From Magicicada septendecula (taxonomy: Eukaryota; Arthropoda; Insecta; Hemiptera; Cicadidae), in the NCBI GenBank assembly GCA_034769895.1, contig CM068371.1, forward strand, positions 403,851,969 through 403,915,968: DNA of 64,000 nucleotides, written 5' to 3'. Under the pieces are notes generated by a model. That model saw only the letters and a list, made by a program, of their open reading frames with translations. It was not told the origin of the DNA and ran no database searches. Positions 60,488-64,000 of the stretch are shown here, one piece after another. Position numbers and translations under genes: made by a program. The stretch's first letter is position 1; every line of letters starts with the position of its first letter.

Positions 60488-61199
60488 TCTTATATATAAA
60501 AATGAATGTTTCTTTGTTTGTCCCGTATGCGTTCCTATACCATTCATCCGATTGCGATGAAACTTCGGTGAGTTGTGCGCACGTCCGCGAAGGTTTCTTC
60601 CACATCTCCTCCTAAACCACTGTACCGATTTCAACCAAACTTGGCACAAATATTTTACGCAACGGGAGAACCAACATAGGATAGGTGTTTTTTCGATGGG
60701 GTCCTTTTGGGGGTTCTTTGGGGTCTTCCACATCGCCTCCTAAACCACTGGACCGATTTCAACCAAACTTGGCACAAATATTTTACGCAAAGGGAGAACC
60801 AACATAGGACAAGTGTTTTTTTCGATACGATCCTTTGGGGGATCCTTTGGGGTCTTCCACGTCTCCACCTAAACCATTGGACCGATTTCAACCAAACTTG
60901 GCACAAATATTTTACGCAACGGGAGAACCAACATAGGACAGGTGTTTTTTTCAATACGATCCTCTGGGGGGTCCTTTGCGGTCTTAAAAAACTATTAGAT
61001 CTGGTTACTATGGCAACCCAATAGAATAGATTCTGTTCTAAATATATTATCGCATTAAATTGAAGACCACGCGAACGAAGTTGTGGGCAACAGCTATTTA
61101 TTTTTAAGAAGCCTACTTTAATTAAACTTTATTAATTAAACTAACATTTTCATTACGTACAACGTGAAACTCCGTAGCGAAGCACGGGTATTCTGCTAG
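60488..61199 (+). mobile_element. Non-autonomous Helitron (712 bp)
   Basis: Starts TCTTATATATAAAAATG after A (60487) and ends GGTATTCTGCTAG at 61199 before T (61200). Its 5' terminal sequence and its three minisatellite copies (about 60601, 60728 and 60857, period 128 bp) match the Helitron at 45346-47000. No coding region. Confidence 0.85.
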
Positions 61200-61312
61200 T
61201 CATGTATAAGAGAAAATATATCGTGCGTGGCAGGCAAGCATATCTCAGTTATGTACTGTTTACGTTTCCATTTTATTATTATCACTACCGCAATAAAAAG
61301 GCAGGGAAGGCG

Positions 61313-61400
<88 letters not shown>

Positions 61401-61907
61401 TCGCGTTATTTCTGGCCTCATTCATGTTTATTTTCTTACATTTGCACGGTTTTTAAATGGAAAGTGCCGAACCCATACCAACATAACGCATGCAAGCCGA
61501 AAAAGTGTCCAGCGTGGATAGCGATTTGCTTCCTGTGGATCGCTGGGCAGTGTAACTGCACGTGTTTACAGAGGAACGATTCATAGACAGACTTTTCGTC
61601 TTTAGGGAATGAACCCTCTGCAAGATGCTGAGGGTCCATGAGTGACTTCGGAGCGCTCCTTCTTTTCCGGGTGTTTGTTCTGTGAAACGTACACTGTAGA
61701 TTCGCAGATTTATTCTAAGCAACGCTCAATAGGAAAAGTTGAAAATTTTTGTCCACGGTGAACCCTCATACACACTAAACCTCCTCTGATGTTTTAATTA
61801 CGGACATCATAATATTAAAACTTTGGAAACTTGAGCACTACTTAATGGAGATCAATAATTAACTTATACAAGCCATTAATTTTATGCATATTTTTTATAT
61901 ATATGTG
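61200..61907. other. CA microsatellite and unrecognised DNA
   Basis: A CG/CA run occupies about 61311-61399. The segment 61450-61720 is GC-richer with open frames on the minus strand but no recognised domain. Confidence 0.5.
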
Positions 61908-62210
61908 TACAACGTTATCGGCAACAAAGAAGTAGTTTTTGTTATAATTCCTTCCCGGGATATTTGGCCGTAGTCCAATGTTTTATACAAAACCAGACGT
62001 TTCGGCATGCCATTGACTTCCATCATCAGTGAAAATCGAGTGCGATAACGTGAGGTGGTATATGTTAGTGACCACAGTACTGTGGTTAAGGCTGAAGCAG
62101 TAAGTAGAAAGAAGTAGTTTCTATGGTAATATTTCATTTCGAAAATGATTTTAAAAATAAATCTTAGAATATGGAAGTCATGTACGGTTCTCCATACCGA
62201 TATTTTTCTA
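61908..62210 (-). repeat. Hairpin-ended linker module with Penelope-like fragment, copy C
   Basis: Inverted copy of the 50423 and 55391 modules. It keeps the best hammerhead-like core: CTGATGA (62029-62023) and GAAAC (62003-61999) on the minus strand, with GGAAGTC...GCATGCC between. One base of the hairpin is changed (GTATGGAGAACCGTAC). Confidence 0.68.
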
Positions 62211-63102
62211 TGTCGAACGATAACTGCTGTAAACTCAAAGAGAATCAAATAATGTTTTGCACACAGCCTGAATTGTAGAGTTCTCAAGACCTATTGTTTT
62301 AGGTGAAGATCGGTTAAGGGAAAGGGGTAGTTTACCAGCAACGTTTTATGTTTTAACAAGGGTATTTTTTTTGGCAAACGATAACAGCCGCAAATTCAAA
62401 CAGAATCAAATAGTTATTTGCATACAGTCCTGATTTGTAGAGTACTCAAGACCTATTGTTTTTGGTAAAGATCGGTTAAAAGAAAGGGGTAGTTTACAGG
62501 TAACGTCTTTCTTATCAAGGGTAATTTTTTTTATGGCAAACGATAACAGCCTCATATTCGAACAAAATCAAATAATCTTATGCATGCGTCCCTGAATTGT
62601 AGAGGACTCAAGACCTGTTGATTTTGGTGAAGATCAGTTATGAGGAAGGGGTAGTTTACCTGCATCGTTTTATGTTTTAAAAGGGTATTTTTTATGGCAA
62701 ACGATAAGAGCCGTAAATTCAAAAAGAATCAAATAAATTTTTGCATACAGCCCAGATTTTTGAGTACTCAAGACCTATTGTTTTTGATGAAGATCGGTTA
62801 AGGGAATAGGGTAGTTTACCAGGAACATTCTATGTTTTAACAAGGGTAATTTTATCTATGACGAACGATAACTGACGTAAATTCAAACAGAATCAACTAC
62901 TCTTTTGCATACCTTTTTGAATTATACGGAGCTCAAGGTCTGTTGATTTAGTTGAAGATCGGTTAAGGGAAAGGGGTAGGTTACCTGCAACGTATTATAT
63001 TTTAACAAGGGTATTTCATATGGCAAACGATAAGAGCCGCAAATTCAAACAGAATCTAATAATTTTTTTTGCATACAGCCCTGAATTGTAGAGTTCTCAA
63101 GA
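62211..63102 (-). repeat. Satellite array, reverse orientation (block 6)
   Basis: About five to six monomers, cut at TCTCAAGA by the next element. Confidence 0.87.
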
Positions 63103-64000
63103 CAGTGGCGGCGCTAACGAAACGGGGGCCCCCCCGCGAAACTAATTAGGGGGCCCTATAAAAATGGTTAAATTTTGTATACGTAATAGGGGAAAACACT
63201 CAAATGAGTTTCTATTTACGTGTGTTTCACAACAATGGTTTGTGAATACAGTACTTTCTCGTCTATCACAAAGCGTTTGCAATTTGCAAAGGATGTTTTA
63301 CACGTATACAAACTCTTAAAATTCATTGTTGCTAAATAGACAAAGTTCTATACAAACTATAAAAAAACCAAAATAAAAAGAATTATTTATTTTTACGTCA
63401 AAGATCTAAATTCAGACTATGAAACAGTACCGCACACAGAGTGTTAAAAATTTATTATTTAAAAACGAATATCAAAGTAACATTCTAGCTTTTTTCAAAC
63501 ATTTAAATTAGTTTGTAACTGAATTTGTGAAATTCTTGAATATACTCTATACACGTTCTCCTTAAGTCTAATCCAATTCAATAACACTCGAACTCAAGTA
63601 ATGTAGCCTACAATATTTACAGATGAGGATCAACCAAAGTTCACTGTTTTCCTAAGCCTAGTCTTCTTTTTTTAATAGCTAAGAACTTTTCAACCACTTC
63701 GTTGATATTAGTTTTCTGTGTCTCTTCATGCTCAATGCTTAACAGTGCCAAATCACTCAACCGAGTTTGGGCCATGGCACTTCTTAAGTATGACTTAATT
63801 AATTTAAGTTTTGAAAAGCTTCTTTCCACTGTAGCTGTTGTGACAGGTATGGTTAAATAAAGCTGCAAAGCTGTAGTTAGGTCTGGGAGGCAGCTGTTTT
63901 CTTCAACCAGTAAATTCATCATTTCTCGAATGCTTTTCTTGTGTACAATTTCTTTGGCCATCAGAGCTTTGAAGGATATTACTTGGTCAGGCAGTGATGT
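63103..64000 (-). mobile_element. hAT element (3' end; runs off the window)
   Basis: Its terminus CAGTGGCGGCGCTAACG at 63103 is a typical hAT end. The preceding 8 bases TCTCAAGA would be one copy of an 8-bp target duplication; the other lies outside the window. It inserted inside a satellite monomer. The transposase C-terminus is at 63641-64000. Confidence 0.75.
63641..64000 (-). CDS. hAT transposase, C-terminal part (partial)
   Basis: The open frame continues through 64000 on the minus strand, so the visible ATG at 63961 need not be the start. The hAT dimerisation region is clear: LPDLTTALQLYLTIPV, TATVERSFSKLKLIKSYLR and RLSDLALLSIEHE, then a Lys-rich end. It resembles the C-terminus of the transposase at 26301-28462 (TVERSFSTLRRVKTWLRST), placing it in the same ZMYM1-like class, but it is clearly diverged. 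Intactness upstream cannot be judged. Confidence 0.82.
   Translation of the reverse strand, partial: TSLPDQVISFKALMAKEIVHKKSIREMMNLLVEENSCLPDLTTALQLYLTIPVTTATVERSFSKLKLIKSYLRSAMAQTRLSDLALLSIEHEETQKTNINEVVEKFLAIKKRRLGLGKQ

Noticed and set aside
61202-61586. Frames encoding long HTHTHT or VCVCVC runs
   Set aside because: Dinucleotide microsatellite read in frame.
50872-63102. CRISPR array
   Set aside because: Periodic repeats, but monomers are about 160 bp, directly adjacent, diverged and in eukaryotic DNA with no spacers.

Overview
The window is animal nuclear DNA, AT-rich, with spliced host exons and many eukaryotic transposable elements and no bacterial-style operons. The only host gene I can support is EOGT, the ER glycosyltransferase that puts O-GlcNAc on EGF repeats, on the minus strand. 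Its signal-peptide exon is 43448-43618 and the next coding exon is 3146-3352. Both are phase 0 with good splice sites, so a 40,095-bp intron lies between them. The mix of BEL/Pao, Penelope-like, Helitron, mariner and hAT (ZMYM1-like and ZBED5-like) elements suggests an invertebrate, perhaps an arthropod. I cannot name the species.

Layout. 1-3145: next EOGT intron, with a foldback element carrying a hammerhead-like motif (2568-2880). 3353-43447: the giant intron. It holds a decayed BEL element (4460-12096, TSD CTGTA, LTRs about 2% diverged, three in-frame TGA stops and one frameshift), an SINE-like repeat (13060-13335), a 5'-truncated Penelope-like element with inverted arms (15461-17405), about 8 kb of unrecognised AT-rich DNA, a ZMYM1-like hAT transposase exon with an open 728-codon frame (26301-28462), and a young BEL element (28691-36376, TSD ACGGT, LTRs identical by eye, one 1711-codon gag-pol frame). 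About 7 kb of mostly unrecognised DNA follows, with an SINE-like relic near 42.1 kb. 43448-44500: EOGT start exon, a probable 5'-UTR exon and the promoter side.

Upstream of EOGT: an internally deleted Helitron with a PIF1-type helicase tail (45346-47000); a ZBED5-like hAT relic split by a mariner (48703-49933); then about 12.7 kb (50423-63102) of a roughly 160-bp satellite. The satellite changes orientation several times and carries two kinds of linker always placed at the same monomer phase. A small Helitron (60488-61199) interrupts it, and a hAT element running off the window (63103-64000) ends it.

Apart from EOGT nothing here looks like a cooperating gene set; it is a transposon landscape. 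The part least explained by known families is the modular satellite with fixed-phase linkers, one ending in a 6-bp-stem hairpin and one carrying a Penelope-like fragment with a hammerhead-like core. All identifications come from reading the sequence and family knowledge; no database search was run.
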